The translations under genes were made by a program, and so were the position numbers. Source: Microbacterium sp. LWH11-1.2 (GTDB lineage Bacteria; Actinomycetota; Actinomycetes; Actinomycetales; Microbacteriaceae). Taken from it: DNA of 64,000 nucleotides. The stretch is from positions 3,038,001 through 3,102,000 of the forward strand of contig NZ_CP151636.1 of assembly GCF_038397745.1 (NCBI RefSeq). The letters run 5' to 3'. The notes beneath the pieces are model-generated. The model saw nothing but the letters and a program-made list of their open reading frames with translations. It made no database searches and was not told the DNA's origin. Shown here piece by piece: positions 57,805 through 64,000 of this stretch (position 1 is its first letter; each line of letters opens with the position of its first letter).

Positions 57805-58173
57805 ATGACGCCTCGACCCGCGCACCATTCCATCGACTACGTAGAGCTCGTCGTGACAGACCTCGCCGCCGCCACGACCTTCTACACCGAGGCTTTCGGC
57901 TGGTCCTTCGTCGACTACGGACCGGGCTATGCCGGAATCGCCTCGCCGAGCGGTGACGGGAGCGAGGTGGGAGGCCTGCTGCTCGCCGACGAGGCGCGCC
58001 CGGTCGGCGGACCGCTCGTGCTGCTGTATTCGACCGATCTCGAGACGACGATGGACGCCATCGTGGCAGCGGGAGGCGCGATCCTCCAGCTGCCCTACGA
58101 GTTCCCCGGTGGGCGGCGCCTGCACTTCGCCGATCCGAGCGGCAACGAGCTCGGAGTGTGGGCCTCGCAGTAG
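57805..58173 (+). CDS. VOC family (glyoxalase/bleomycin resistance-like) protein
   Basis: A 122-residue protein with two beta-alpha-beta-beta-beta modules. HSIDYVELVVTDLAAATTFYTEAFGWSFVDYG is the first module with a metal-type start (Glu in YVELVV), and GGRRLHFADPSGNELGVWAS is the typical end of the second, with His and Glu ligands. Could be a lyase, dioxygenase or binding protein; nothing decides between these. Start at the ATG with leaderless promoter. Confidence 0.88.
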   Translation: MTPRPAHHSIDYVELVVTDLAAATTFYTEAFGWSFVDYGPGYAGIASPSGDGSEVGGLLLADEARPVGGPLVLLYSTDLETTMDAIVAAGGAILQLPYEFPGGRRLHFADPSGNELGVWASQ

Positions 58174-58189
58174 ACGAGACCCACGACGT

Positions 58190-58474
58190 TCAGGTGAGCC
58201 GTCCGGTGAGGTGGACGGTCACGTCATCACCGTCGGTCTTCCCGATCCTCTTGCGGATCGCTGCGGTCACCGGCAGCTTGTGTGTGCCGTCGCCCAACGC
58301 CATGAAGGCGCCCCGGAACGGCTCTCCGTCCACTGTTCCGACGACCTTGACGAGCCCGCGCGTACCGAAGACGGATGCAGAGTCGGGGAGCTGGACGCAG
58401 GTCCACGTGTCTCCGTCGCGCACCTTGCCGAGCGTGGCGACGAACGTGATGTCGAGCGGTGCGAGTGTGGTCAT
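58190..58474 (-). CDS. DUF1905 domain protein
   Basis: A 94-residue beta-rich DUF1905 domain: [68 protein letters not shown] covers the whole family pattern. Function unknown. GGAGGAC is a strong ribosome-binding site before the ATG. It lies 20 bases after the DUF1761 gene on the same strand, so both are probably controlled by the TetR protein encoded divergently. Confidence 0.88.
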   Translation of the reverse strand: MTTLAPLDITFVATLGKVRDGDTWTCVQLPDSASVFGTRGLVKVVGTVDGEPFRGAFMALGDGTHKLPVTAAIRKRIGKTDGDDVTVHLTGRLT

Positions 58475-58494
58475 GATGTCCTCCGGTTCTGCGA

Positions 58495-58875
58495 TCAGAC
58501 GAAGAGACCGACGATGATGCCGATCAGTGCGAGCTTGACGACCCAATCGACGAGGTGGATAGCGGCCGCCGAGACGGCCGTGTTCTCGTGTATGACGCCG
58601 CCCATGAGCAGCGTGAGCGGCAGCACGGAGAGAGCGAGGCCCAGGAGCAGCCCGGGGACGGCTCCGTGCCACTCCGCGCACACCAGGATCCCGGCCATCA
58701 GGCACGCGGTGATGATGCTGCGCAGGACGACGGACGCCATCTGGGCGGCCATGGACAGCCCGGGCCGAGGCGTGCTCGTGCGGCTGATCGTGGCCGAGAC
58801 GGCGGGGATCGCGTACAGCGCCGCGCTGGCGATGAACGACGCGACGGTGGCGACGGCGATTCCGAGAATGAGCAT
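58495..58875 (-). CDS. DUF1761 family membrane protein
   Basis: A 126-residue protein with four membrane helices (about 1-24, 42-62, 68-92 and 103-125). Matches the DUF1761 pattern: [15 protein letters not shown] at the start and [33 protein letters not shown] at the end. Function unknown. It is read from a near-consensus promoter that overlaps two putative TetR operators; GGAG lies before the ATG. Confidence 0.82.
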   Translation of the reverse strand: MLILGIAVATVASFIASAALYAIPAVSATISRTSTPRPGLSMAAQMASVVLRSIITACLMAGILVCAEWHGAVPGLLLGLALSVLPLTLLMGGVIHENTAVSAAAIHLVDWVVKLALIGIIVGLFV

Positions 58876-58885
58876 TTCGACTCCT

Positions 58886-58940
58886 TTAGTACCGACTGGT
58901 ACTCAGACTAGACTGGTCATTTAGAACCGTCAAGTACTAA
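58886..58940. promoter_or_regulatory. Two TetR operators over the DUF1761 promoter
   Basis: Sites at 58886-58905 and 58921-58940 share TTAGnACCGnCnnGTACTnA; the first contains AGTACC-GACT-GGTACT, the second TTAG...CTAA. On the minus strand TTGACG and TAGTCT, 17 bases apart, form a near-ideal promoter for the DUF1761 gene: the -35 lies in one site and the other lies between the -10 and the start codon. The layout fits repression by the divergent TetR protein. Confidence 0.65.
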
Positions 58941-58949
58941 AGTGGCAGC

Positions 58950-59567
58950 ATGACGACAGAAGCTCGCGCACCGGGCCGACCCGCAGGCCTCACGGGGGAG
59001 GATCTCCTCGCGGTGGCGCGCGACGTGTTCTTGGAGCGCGGGTACGGGGGAGCCTCCATGGAGGAGGTCGCCAGACGAGCACGGATCTCGAAGGCGTCGC
59101 TCTATCGCGAGCACCCCTCGAAGTCGGCCCTCTACGAAGCAGTGGTCCGCCACTGGGCATCCGCCGGCCGCGACGCGATGCGCCCGGCTCTGGAGCGGCT
59201 GCAGGCGGCGGATGATCTTCGGCAGGGGCTCGCCGAACTGGCGGAGACGATGCGCCTCGGCATCCTGAGCGAACCGGTGCTCGCCATGCGCCGTCTCGTG
59301 ACGGCGGAGGCCGTGACGCAACCCGAAGTGGCGAGAATGTACCTCGAGGAGAGTTGGAACACCAACATCCGGAACCTCGCCGAGACGTTGCGCACGGTAG
59401 CGGCACGGCATGGGCTTCGGATCGACGATGTGGATGCTGCGGCCGCGGACCTCACGTGGCTCGTGATCGGAGCGCCGCTCAACGCCCGCCTGCTTGCCGG
59501 CGACGTCGAGGCCCCGCCGGTGGATCGCGCGGTCGACCTCTTCCTTGCGGGCTACCGGCGGCCGTGA
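58950..59567 (+). CDS. TetR-family transcriptional regulator
   Basis: A 205-residue repressor. The N-terminal HTH is typical: LLAVARDVFLERGYGGASMEEVARRARISKASLYREHPSKSALYEAVV (residues about 19-67), followed by an all-helical ligand domain (TetR_C with RLVTAEAVTQPEVARMYLEE). It is divergent from the DUF1761-DUF1905 pair with the shared 74-base region holding two operators, so it should repress that pair and perhaps itself. Ligand unknown. Confidence 0.92.
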   Translation: MTTEARAPGRPAGLTGEDLLAVARDVFLERGYGGASMEEVARRARISKASLYREHPSKSALYEAVVRHWASAGRDAMRPALERLQAADDLRQGLAELAETMRLGILSEPVLAMRRLVTAEAVTQPEVARMYLEESWNTNIRNLAETLRTVAARHGLRIDDVDAAAADLTWLVIGAPLNARLLAGDVEAPPVDRAVDLFLAGYRRP

Positions 59568-59630
59568 GCAGCGCGGAGGGTAGCGCCCGCCCCGATGACC
59601 GCGGAACGGTGGGGCCCGTCGTCTTTGCGG

Positions 59631-59795
59631 ATGCTGTTCTCTCTCACCGGTGCGAGTGGCGCAGGCAAGTCGACGGTGTTGGCGCATCTCGCGAAGGTGA
59701 CCTGGTCGGAGCCGATCCGCTGCGTCGAGTTCGACTCCATCGGCGTCCCGGCCTTCGCGAGTGAGGTCCACCTGCGCTACCGAGTGCTCGAGTGA
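59631..59795 (+). pseudogene. Remnant of a P-loop kinase-like gene
   Basis: A 54-codon frame beginning MLFSLTGASGAGKSTVLAHL, a perfect Walker A at the expected N-terminal place of small AAA/nucleotide-kinase-like proteins of 150-200 residues. It ends after VHLRYRVLE, 20 bases before the stop of the convergent phosphotransferase gene. No later kinase motifs follow in any frame. Probably what is left after a deletion; an ATG 12 codons upstream (59595) is possible. Confidence 0.55.
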
Positions 59796-59815
59796 GCAGG
59801 TCCGTGGCGGGGCGA

Positions 59816-60631
59816 TCAGTTGATGAGCTCCAGGAAATGACTGACCTGAGCCTCGGTCGTACCGGCCGGGTTGCGGAGGAAACCGCCGTTCCCGGGCAGG
59901 AGCATGGTCAGCCAGAACGCCGCCCAGAGAGGCCGGTAGGCGAGCATCCGCTCCCGTTCATCCGCCGACAGCCCGACGGCAGTCGAGAGCGCGTCGGGAT
60001 CGAACACATTACCCAGGCGCCCCGCGAGATGCTCGACATGATCGGCCAGATCATACGCCGGATCGGTGAGTCCGCCGTCTTCGAAGTCGACGAGGCGGCA
60101 CGTGCGGCCGTCCCAGAGGATGTTCGCGGGATTGAGATCCGCGATTCCGAGCCCGACGAGTCGTGGGGTCGGGAGGACATCGGGCTGGCTCAGCCAGTCG
60201 TGCGCGGCCGCGATGCCGTCGGCGACCCGAACGGCATCCTGGCAAGGGGAGAGGTCGTACGTGTCGCTCAGCCACGCATCGAGCGCCTGCGGAAGTGTCG
60301 AAGGGCCGTAGCGGCGCTCGACGATCCCCGCGGCAGCGATGTCCTCGACGGGAATGTCGTAGAGTCGCCGCAGCGTCCGCCCGAGCGAAGACGTCTGCTC
60401 AGCAGTGAGCGGCTTGTCGCCGAGCGGCACGCCGGGTATCCGCTCCATGATCACCACGGGGTACTCGTCGTCAGTGGTCCGCTCCAAGGGCCGCGGGGTG
60501 ATCCCCGGAACCTGTTCCCAGACGAGTTGCAGACAGCGCCACTCACGATCGGCTTCGCCGTCTGCCCAGCTCAGAAACCTCTTACGAACCACCGTGTCGG
60601 TGATCTGCAGATCGTGCGTGTGGGAAGGCAT
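59816..60631 (-). CDS. Aminoglycoside phosphotransferase-family kinase-like protein
   Basis: A 271-residue APH-fold protein. Substrate-lobe motifs are IMERIPGVPLGDKPLT (62-76), the catalytic loop LGIADLNPANILWDG with Asp165 and Asn170, and the metal motif VDFEDGG with Asp182. The usual HxDxxxxN Brenner motif has Ile163 in place of His. It may phosphorylate a small metabolite; antibiotic resistance cannot be claimed. The ATG at 60631 was chosen at a TAGGCT-N7 promoter; longer frames read the divergent promoter region. Confidence 0.82.
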   Translation of the reverse strand: MPSHTHDLQITDTVVRKRFLSWADGEADREWRCLQLVWEQVPGITPRPLERTTDDEYPVVIMERIPGVPLGDKPLTAEQTSSLGRTLRRLYDIPVEDIAAAGIVERRYGPSTLPQALDAWLSDTYDLSPCQDAVRVADGIAAAHDWLSQPDVLPTPRLVGLGIADLNPANILWDGRTCRLVDFEDGGLTDPAYDLADHVEHLAGRLGNVFDPDALSTAVGLSADERERMLAYRPLWAAFWLTMLLPGNGGFLRNPAGTTEAQVSHFLELIN

Positions 60632-60644
60632 ACCGCACAGCCTA
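60632..60644 (-). promoter_or_regulatory. Leaderless promoter of the phosphotransferase gene
   Basis: Minus-strand TAGGCT (60639-60644) lies seven bases before the ATG at 60631. Confidence 0.55.
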
Positions 60645-60788
60645 GGAGAGGCCATCGCTGTGCTCCTCGCGCTCTGCACCGGCCGGCGCATGGTGATCGA
60701 GGAGAGACGGAGGAGCTCGCACCATTCGCAATCTGACATAATGTGCATTATCGGCTTATGCTCGCGGACGCGCGATGAGGCCGATCGC

Positions 60789-60801
60789 TAGGCTTCGTCA
60801 T
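60789..60801 (+). promoter_or_regulatory. Leaderless promoter of the methyltransferase gene
   Basis: TAGGCT at 60789-60794 lies seven bases before the GTG at 60802. The ATG at 60800 is followed at once by TGA and cannot be used. The gap 60645-60788 shows nothing else clear, apart from an AT-rich ATAATGTGCATTAT palindrome-like stretch near 60738. Confidence 0.5.
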
Positions 60802-61647
60802 GTGACTCCACGCAACGTCGAGATCGCCTGGGAAGCCGCGCGACACGCGAATCAGCAGAACTGGGATGATCGGGTTCCGCTGCACCAAGCGGCATACGGG
60901 CTCGAGGCCTATGACGACCCGACGTATCTCAGCGACGTCGTGCGACACGATCTTCCCGTCCTCGAGTCGTTCCTGTCATCTGGGAGCGTCTCCGGTCTGG
61001 ATGTGTGCCACCTGCAGTGCCACATCGGGACAGACACGGTCTCACTGGCTCGCGCGGGCGCCACAGTCACCGGAGTGGACTTCTCACGGCCCGCCCTCCG
61101 TGCCGCTGCGGAGCTCGCGAATCGTACGGGCACATCCGCCACCTGGGTGGAGACGGATGTGCTCGACGCCCGAAACGTCGTCGAAGGTCACTTCGACGTG
61201 GTCTACACGAGCATCGGGACGATCACATGGCTGGCGGATCTGGATCGGTGGGCCAAGCAGATCGCCGCTCTGCTTCGCCCGGGCGGCACCTTCTTCATCC
61301 GCGACGGGCACCCGTCGCTCTACGCCTTGGACGAGGAAGCCACGTCACTGACGATTCGCTACCCGTACTTCGGCGATGGCCGAGCTCAGCAATGGGATGA
61401 CGCGTCCACCTACGCCGGAGACGGCACCGTGGCGCATCCGCGCACCTTCGAATGGCCGCATCCGCTGTCGGAGATCCTCGGTGCGCTGCTGCACGCCGGA
61501 CTCCGCCTGCTCCATTTCGATGAAGGACGCACGTTGCCGTGGCAGTTCAGCCCTCGCATGGTCGAGGTCGACGGCGGCTGGGCGTGGTCCGATTCCGAAC
61601 GCGACCTCGTGCCCTGCACGTACACGATCGTCACGCGTCGGGACTGA
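60802..61647 (+). CDS. SAM-dependent class I methyltransferase
   Basis: A 281-residue methyltransferase. Motif I is VCHLQCHIGTDTVSLARAGATVTGVDFS (about 70-97, with the DxxCHIGTDT form of the family), an acidic end of strand 2 (VDFS), motif IV VVYTSIGTITWL and the ALLRPGGTFFIRDGHP post-motif. The substrate is unknown. The GTG at 60802 is set by the promoter and the fit to relatives starting NVEIAWEAARHANQ. Divergent from the phosphotransferase. Confidence 0.9.
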   Translation: MTPRNVEIAWEAARHANQQNWDDRVPLHQAAYGLEAYDDPTYLSDVVRHDLPVLESFLSSGSVSGLDVCHLQCHIGTDTVSLARAGATVTGVDFSRPALRAAAELANRTGTSATWVETDVLDARNVVEGHFDVVYTSIGTITWLADLDRWAKQIAALLRPGGTFFIRDGHPSLYALDEEATSLTIRYPYFGDGRAQQWDDASTYAGDGTVAHPRTFEWPHPLSEILGALLHAGLRLLHFDEGRTLPWQFSPRMVEVDGGWAWSDSERDLVPCTYTIVTRRD

Positions 61648-61663
61648 GACCCGCTCTCGGCAG

Positions 61664-62749
61664 TCAGTCCTTCGCACCGTAGAGGTGCTCGCGGAGGACA
61701 CTCGCGGCTGCTCCCGCCGCGCTCTCCCCCGGCGCCGCATCGACTCCGGCGGTGAAGATGACATCTCCATGATCCGCGTACAGCGACCATTCGGCGGAGA
61801 AGACGTCGTTCCCACCGTCGTGCCAGTAGATGCGGCCGAGGTCCGGAACGTCCTGCACCACGAGTCCGTACCCGTAGAAGCTCGATCCGGCATCGTCCTC
61901 GGCGATGTGCGGCTGCTGAAGGCGGTCCAGTGACGCAGGCGAGAGCAGGCCGCCGCTCGTCAGCTCCTGGAGGAAGCGGACGAACGTGGGCGCCGTGGTG
62001 ACCAGGCCGCCGTTGCCCACGAGGTTCCAGGAGACCTCATGCGCACCCCAACTCGCTTCGCGAACGCTCTCGCCGCTCGTGGAGCGCATCGACAGCTCAT
62101 CGACGTACTCCGACAGGTACCCGATGCCACCGATCCCCGCGGGGGCCAGAACCTCATCCCGCAGGTACTCCTCGTAGGACTTGCCGCTGCGCACCTCGAT
62201 GATGGCGGCGAGGATCGAGTAGCCGACGTTGGAGTAGGCATATCTCGTACCCGGGATCTCGATCGACGGCGATGCGAACGCGCGTCTCAGCAACTCGTCT
62301 CGATCGATCTGCTCGAAGTCGTCACCGACCGATTCGGGCAGGCCGCTGCTGTGCGTCAGCAACTGCTCGACGGTGATGTCCGACTTGTCGTCAGGCACAC
62401 CGGAGAAGATCTCCGCCAGCTTCTCGTCGAGACGGACGCCGGACTGATCGACGAGCTTCGAGATGGCCACGGCGGTGACCGTCTTCGTGATCGAGCCGAT
62501 GTCGACCAACGTCTTCTCGGCCGGGATGCTGTCGTCCTGCAGTGCACCGAACTCTCGCACCGCAACCGGCGCCCCCTCCACCGACACGGCGGTGACCACC
62601 GAGGCGTCAGCGCGGTCCAGCGCACCGTAGGCCGCTTCGAGGTCGCTCAGGCTCGAAGGTGAAGACGCGTCAGGCGCCGGCGCGCTCGCGCACCCCGTGA
62701 TGGCGAGCACGAGAACGGTGAGCGAGAGACCTCTGACGAGACGGGACAC
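61664..62749 (-). CDS. Beta-lactamase-like serine hydrolase, lipoprotein
   Basis: A 361-residue class C beta-lactamase/penicillin-binding-fold protein, exported: lipobox AITGC with Cys20. Catalytic SxxK is Ser86-Ile-Thr-Lys89, Tyr-Ser-Asn is 172-174 (YAYSNVGY), and His310-Asp-Gly-Gly takes the place of the KTG box, as in esterase-like members (EstB, D-aminopeptidases). Active on esters or peptides rather than necessarily on antibiotics. GTG start; minus-strand TAGCAT (62756-62761) lies exactly six bases upstream. Next to a UvrA-like gene. Confidence 0.9.
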   Translation of the reverse strand: MSRLVRGLSLTVLVLAITGCASAPAPDASSPSSLSDLEAAYGALDRADASVVTAVSVEGAPVAVREFGALQDDSIPAEKTLVDIGSITKTVTAVAISKLVDQSGVRLDEKLAEIFSGVPDDKSDITVEQLLTHSSGLPESVGDDFEQIDRDELLRRAFASPSIEIPGTRYAYSNVGYSILAAIIEVRSGKSYEEYLRDEVLAPAGIGGIGYLSEYVDELSMRSTSGESVREASWGAHEVSWNLVGNGGLVTTAPTFVRFLQELTSGGLLSPASLDRLQQPHIAEDDAGSSFYGYGLVVQDVPDLGRIYWHDGGNDVFSAEWSLYADHGDVIFTAGVDAAPGESAAGAAASVLREHLYGAKD

Positions 62750-62761
62750 GTCCCGATGCTA
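62750..62761 (-). promoter_or_regulatory. Leaderless promoter of the serine hydrolase gene
   Basis: Minus-strand TAGCAT (62756-62761) followed after six bases by the GTG at 62749. Confidence 0.55.
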
Positions 62762-62838
62762 GATCGGGACGACGCCCGCTGCGGAACTCATAGCAACATG
62801 AGAACGACCTCGGGGGCAGCCCATAGGTGCGATGGCTG

Positions 62839-64000
62839 TCACGCCCCGACGTACTCTGCCAGGTGCTCCCCCGTCAACGTCGTTCTTTGGGATACCAAAT
62901 CCGCGGGTATGCCCTCGAAGACCACTGTGCCTCCGTCGTGGCCCGCGCCCGGACCGATGTCGATGATCCAGTCGGCGTGCGCCATCACGGCCTGGTGATG
63001 CTCGATCACGATCACGGTCTTCCCCGAGTCGACGAGCCGATCGAGAAGACCGAGGATCTTATCGACATCGGCCAGATGAAGACCCGTGGTGGGCTCGTCG
63101 AGCACGTAGATGTCGCCCTTCTCCCCCATCTGGATGGCCAGCTTGATCCTCTGCCGCTCTCCCCCGGACAACGTCGACAACGGCTGGCCGAGTGACAGGT
63201 ATCCGAGTCCGACGTCGTCCAGACGGCCCAGGATCGCGGTCACCGCCGGGATCTTGGCCTCGCCCTCGGAGAAGAAGACCCTCGCCTCCGAAACCGGCAG
63301 GTCCAGCACCTCGGTGATGTCCTTGCCGGCCAGCTTGTATTCCAGGACGCTCGCCTGGAACCGCTTGCCGCCGCAGTCCTCGCAGGGCGTCTCGATGGTG
63401 TCCATGAAGCCGAGTTCGGTGATGATGACCCCGGCGCCCTTGCAGGTCGGACACGCTCCCTCGGAGTTCGCGCTGAACAGAGCCGGCTTGACGCCGTTAA
63501 CCTTGGCGAAGGCCTTGCGAATCGGCTCGAGCATGCCGGTGTACGTCGCCGGATTGCTCCGGCGAGAGCCCTTGATCGCTCCCTGGTCGATCGCCACCAC
63601 ACCGTCGCGACGCGAGACCGAACCGTGGATGAGCGAGCTCTTCCCCGACCCTGCGACCCCGGTCACGACCGTCAGCACTCCGGTCGGGATGTCGACGTCG
63701 ACGTTCCGGAGGTTGTTCTCGGTGGCTCCGCGCACTTCGATCGCGCCGTCGCTCGCGCGCACGGATCCCTTCAACTGCGCGCGGTCCTCCAGATGATCGC
63801 CGGTACGCGTGCCGCTGGTCTTGAGCCCCTCGACCGTCCCCTCGAAGCAGATCTGTCCCCCGGCGCCGCCGGCTCCCGGCCCCAGGTCGATCACGTGATC
63901 GCCGATGGCGATGGTCTCGGGCTTGTGCTCGACGACGAGGACCGTGTTCCCCTTGTCGCGCAGCTTCAGCAGCAGGCTGTTCATCCGCTGGATGTCGTGC
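62839..64000 (-). CDS. UvrA-like ABC ATPase, N-terminal part beyond the window edge
   Basis: The last 386 codons of a UvrA-family protein read from the right edge. Visible: the end of the first ATPase half ([25 protein letters not shown]), the second Walker [15 protein letters not shown], a zinc-finger CPTCKGAG...CEDCGGKRF, the signature [15 protein letters not shown], Walker [15 protein letters not shown] and the final H-loop [14 protein letters not shown]. Ending and spacing resemble the short UvrA paralogs (UvrA2/DrrC-like) linked to drug resistance more than housekeeping UvrA. No UvrB or UvrC gene is near. Function in DNA repair or resistance is undecided. Confidence 0.88.
   Translation of the reverse strand, partial: HDIQRMNSLLLKLRDKGNTVLVVEHKPETIAIGDHVIDLGPGAGGAGGQICFEGTVEGLKTSGTRTGDHLEDRAQLKGSVRASDGAIEVRGATENNLRNVDVDIPTGVLTVVTGVAGSGKSSLIHGSVSRRDGVVAIDQGAIKGSRRSNPATYTGMLEPIRKAFAKVNGVKPALFSANSEGACPTCKGAGVIITELGFMDTIETPCEDCGGKRFQASVLEYKLAGKDITEVLDLPVSEARVFFSEGEAKIPAVTAILGRLDDVGLGYLSLGQPLSTLSGGERQRIKLAIQMGEKGDIYVLDEPTTGLHLADVDKILGLLDRLVDSGKTVIVIEHHQAVMAHADWIIDIGPGAGHDGGTVVFEGIPADLVSQRTTLTGEHLAEYVGA

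Overview
The window is a 64 kb piece of a high-GC actinobacterial chromosome, most probably a member of the Microbacteriaceae close to Microbacterium. This rests on four things: strong G/C third-position codon use; the actinobacterial block pyrR-pyrB-pyrC-(membrane protein)-carA-carB-pyrF-mIHF/gmk-rpoZ-metK-priA-fmt-rsmB; a PdtaR-type ANTAR regulator; and many start codons placed only 5-7 bases after a TANNNT -10 box. It is a genus-level guess from sequence reading, not from a database search. No insertion sequence, prophage, CRISPR array or rRNA operon was seen. No gene-free stretch exceeds 300 bases; the longest gap (about 170 bases) is the divergent promoter region at 60632-60801.

Layout. 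1-4437: a shikimate operon (aroC cut by the left edge, aroK, aroB, an inserted GNAT acetyltransferase gene, aroQ), then efp and nusB. 4492-10141: a large SWIM/SNF2 helicase, a metallo-beta-lactamase-fold/Rieske fusion protein and a VapBC-type toxin-antitoxin pair. 10142-18782: the pyrimidine operon behind a leader with a PyrR-binding-loop sequence. 18775-26385: an mIHF-guanylate kinase fusion, rpoZ, metK behind a structured leader, a helicase-dead PriA, fmt, rsmB and rpe. 26382-33382: hisE, hisG, hisF, hisI run straight into the tryptophan genes (membrane protein, small HGxxPAAW protein, trpC, trpB, trpA) and lgt; trpE is absent where it is expected. 33468-41019: gltB, gltD and pyk, closed by a strong UUCG-loop terminator.

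41020-64000 is more accessory. It holds a frameshifted alpha/beta hydrolase gene, a secreted M23-like lipoprotein and a secretory-type lipase, one tRNA-Leu(CAA), pdtaR, polA, a DUF885 peptidase-like protein, a luciferase-like oxidoreductase, two MFS transporters, several GNAT proteins, a TetR-DUF1761 divergent pair with two matching operators, a truncated P-loop kinase remnant, a phosphotransferase, a methyltransferase, a beta-lactamase-like lipoprotein and the 3' part of a UvrA-like ABC ATPase gene cut by the right edge.

Function as a whole: most of the left 41 kb is central anabolism (aromatic amino acids, pyrimidines, histidine, tryptophan, glutamate) in tightly overlapping operons (ATGA, GTGA and TAATG junctions). 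The right third is mainly singly transcribed genes, many apparently from leaderless promoters. No obviously new multi-gene system was found. The best candidates for a second look are the metK leader, the mIHF-Gmk fusion, the MBL-Rieske protein, the TetR/DUF1761 operators and the leaderless promoter pattern.
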